Below are positions 63,484 through 64,000 of a DNA stretch of 64,000 nucleotides, piece after piece. The DNA lies in contig CM053269.1 in assembly GCA_028583415.1 (NCBI GenBank), forward strand, positions 46,161,888-46,225,887, written 5' to 3'. This DNA comes from Protea cynaroides (Eukaryota > Streptophyta > Magnoliopsida > Proteales > Proteaceae). Made by a program: the position numbers and the translations under genes. How positions within the stretch are numbered: position 1 is the stretch's first letter; every line of letters begins with the position of its first letter. Under the pieces are notes generated by a model. That model was not told where the DNA came from. It did not search any database and worked only from the letters and a program-made list of their open reading frames with translations.

Positions 63484-63640
63484 CAGTTCTAAATTTCGGT
63501 CAAAATTTTGGATTTCGGCTGAAATGTTTTGAAAAATCAGTGGTCTGAAATTTTGGTTTCGGTAAATTTGGTCGAAATTACTGTTTCGGTTCAAATTTCG
63601 GTATAAATATCCCTGACTTCAGTCAAAATCTCTCTGTTTC
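63484..63640. mobile_element. Possible MITE end inserted in Z gag
   Basis: At AGTTCTAAATTTCGGTCAAA the gag similarity ends and a stretch of repeated TTTCGGT/GGTCGAAAT phrases begins. The start resembles the GGTTTAAAATCTCGG terminus of the MITE at 50051. The far end and a target duplication were not found; a 25-bp direct repeat (TATATTTATGTATGTTAGAC) occurs farther on near 63748 and 63797. Confidence 0.35.
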
Positions 63641-64000
63641 GCCTGCTTCATTAGGTTTTTTGAAACATCTCATTTTTTTCTTCAAAAAACTTGCATTCTT
63701 CACTCAAATCTTCCACTCTCCACTCAATCTACACACTATAAGCAAGTTTTATATTTATGTATGTTAGACAACTTAATACATGATGGATTGAGTTCATATT
63801 TATGTATGTTAGACAACTTGGCTAGACTATGTTGTGAACTCAAAGTCCCATTATCAACAGCAGCAGTAATGGTACTTGATTCAGGGATTAGATGCGCTAC
63901 GAAACTCATCATGGATTTGACTTGGGTAACTTCTAGTTCCATTCCATATATTATGTAATTTCATATTTAAACTTTAAATAATGTTATTGAATGATGTAAT

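Larger units (their letters stand above)
61375..64000 (+). mobile_element. Copia-type LTR element (element Z), 3' LTR not in window
   Basis: The 447-bp LTR (61375-61821) begins TGTTAACGATATATC and shares CATGTTGACATTTG, TAACTAGGACTCCTT, CCTAGACCTATC and TATATAAATATTGGCTGCTA with the LTRs of element X, then ends GTAACA. A perfect primer-binding site TGGTATCAGAGC follows at 61822-61833. The interior starts with a CTG/CTA/GATCT-rich leader, then a LINE-like insertion, then a gag remnant like that of Y. The element lies in intron 3 of the kinase gene, sense. Whether pol follows cannot be seen. Confidence 0.8.

Overview
This is plant nuclear DNA. The genes are split by GT-AG introns, the intergenic DNA is AT-rich and full of microsatellites, and plant-specific families are present (a P-class PPR protein, a calcium-dependent protein kinase, a strictosidine-synthase-like protein, a FAR1-related sequence, Au-type SINEs). 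The large introns packed with LTR retroelements suggest a woody angiosperm with a medium or large genome. I cannot fix the species; a basal eudicot or magnoliid is only a guess.

Layout. 1-8.2 kb is repeat DNA: an old Gypsy LTR-like region with a 160-bp tandem repeat, then a complete 1.8-kb Mutator-like element with about 180-bp inverted repeats and a perfect 9-bp target duplication. 8.3-13.4 kb (+) is a four-exon strictosidine-synthase-like gene. 13.4-18.3 kb is decayed repeat DNA. 18.3-31.0 kb (+) is a START lipid-binding-domain gene with ten coding exons plus a probable 5' noncoding exon; its introns hold Au SINE pieces, a hAT-like MITE, a SINE with 20-bp target duplications and a small Copia-type LTR element. 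32.8-34.5 kb (-) is a broken FAR1-related gene. 35.9-39.0 kb (-) is an intronless 1055-residue PPR protein. 41.4-54.7 kb (+) is a two-exon gene for a Mal d 1/Fra a 1-associated-type protein, split by a 12,754-bp intron. 57.7 kb to the end (+) is the kinase half of a CPK1/CPK2-type calcium-dependent protein kinase; its EF-hand exons must lie beyond the window.

The most striking region is the 12.75-kb intron. It holds a Gypsy element reduced to LTR-gag-LTR, a solo LTR of the same family in the opposite orientation with a perfect 5-bp target duplication, a gag-only Copia element whose 5' LTR was split by a second small LTR element (5-bp duplication GTTAC), and a hAT-like MITE inserted in that second element's 3' LTR (perfect 8-bp duplication). 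The order of insertion can be read directly. The same small Copia-type LTR family recurs in the last START-gene intron and in the open intron of the kinase gene. No LTR element in the window keeps a recognisable reverse transcriptase or integrase, so all appear non-autonomous.

The genes look functionally unrelated, as is usual in plant chromosomes. Coordinates of exons come from splice motifs, reading-frame continuity and remembered family sequences; no alignment was run.
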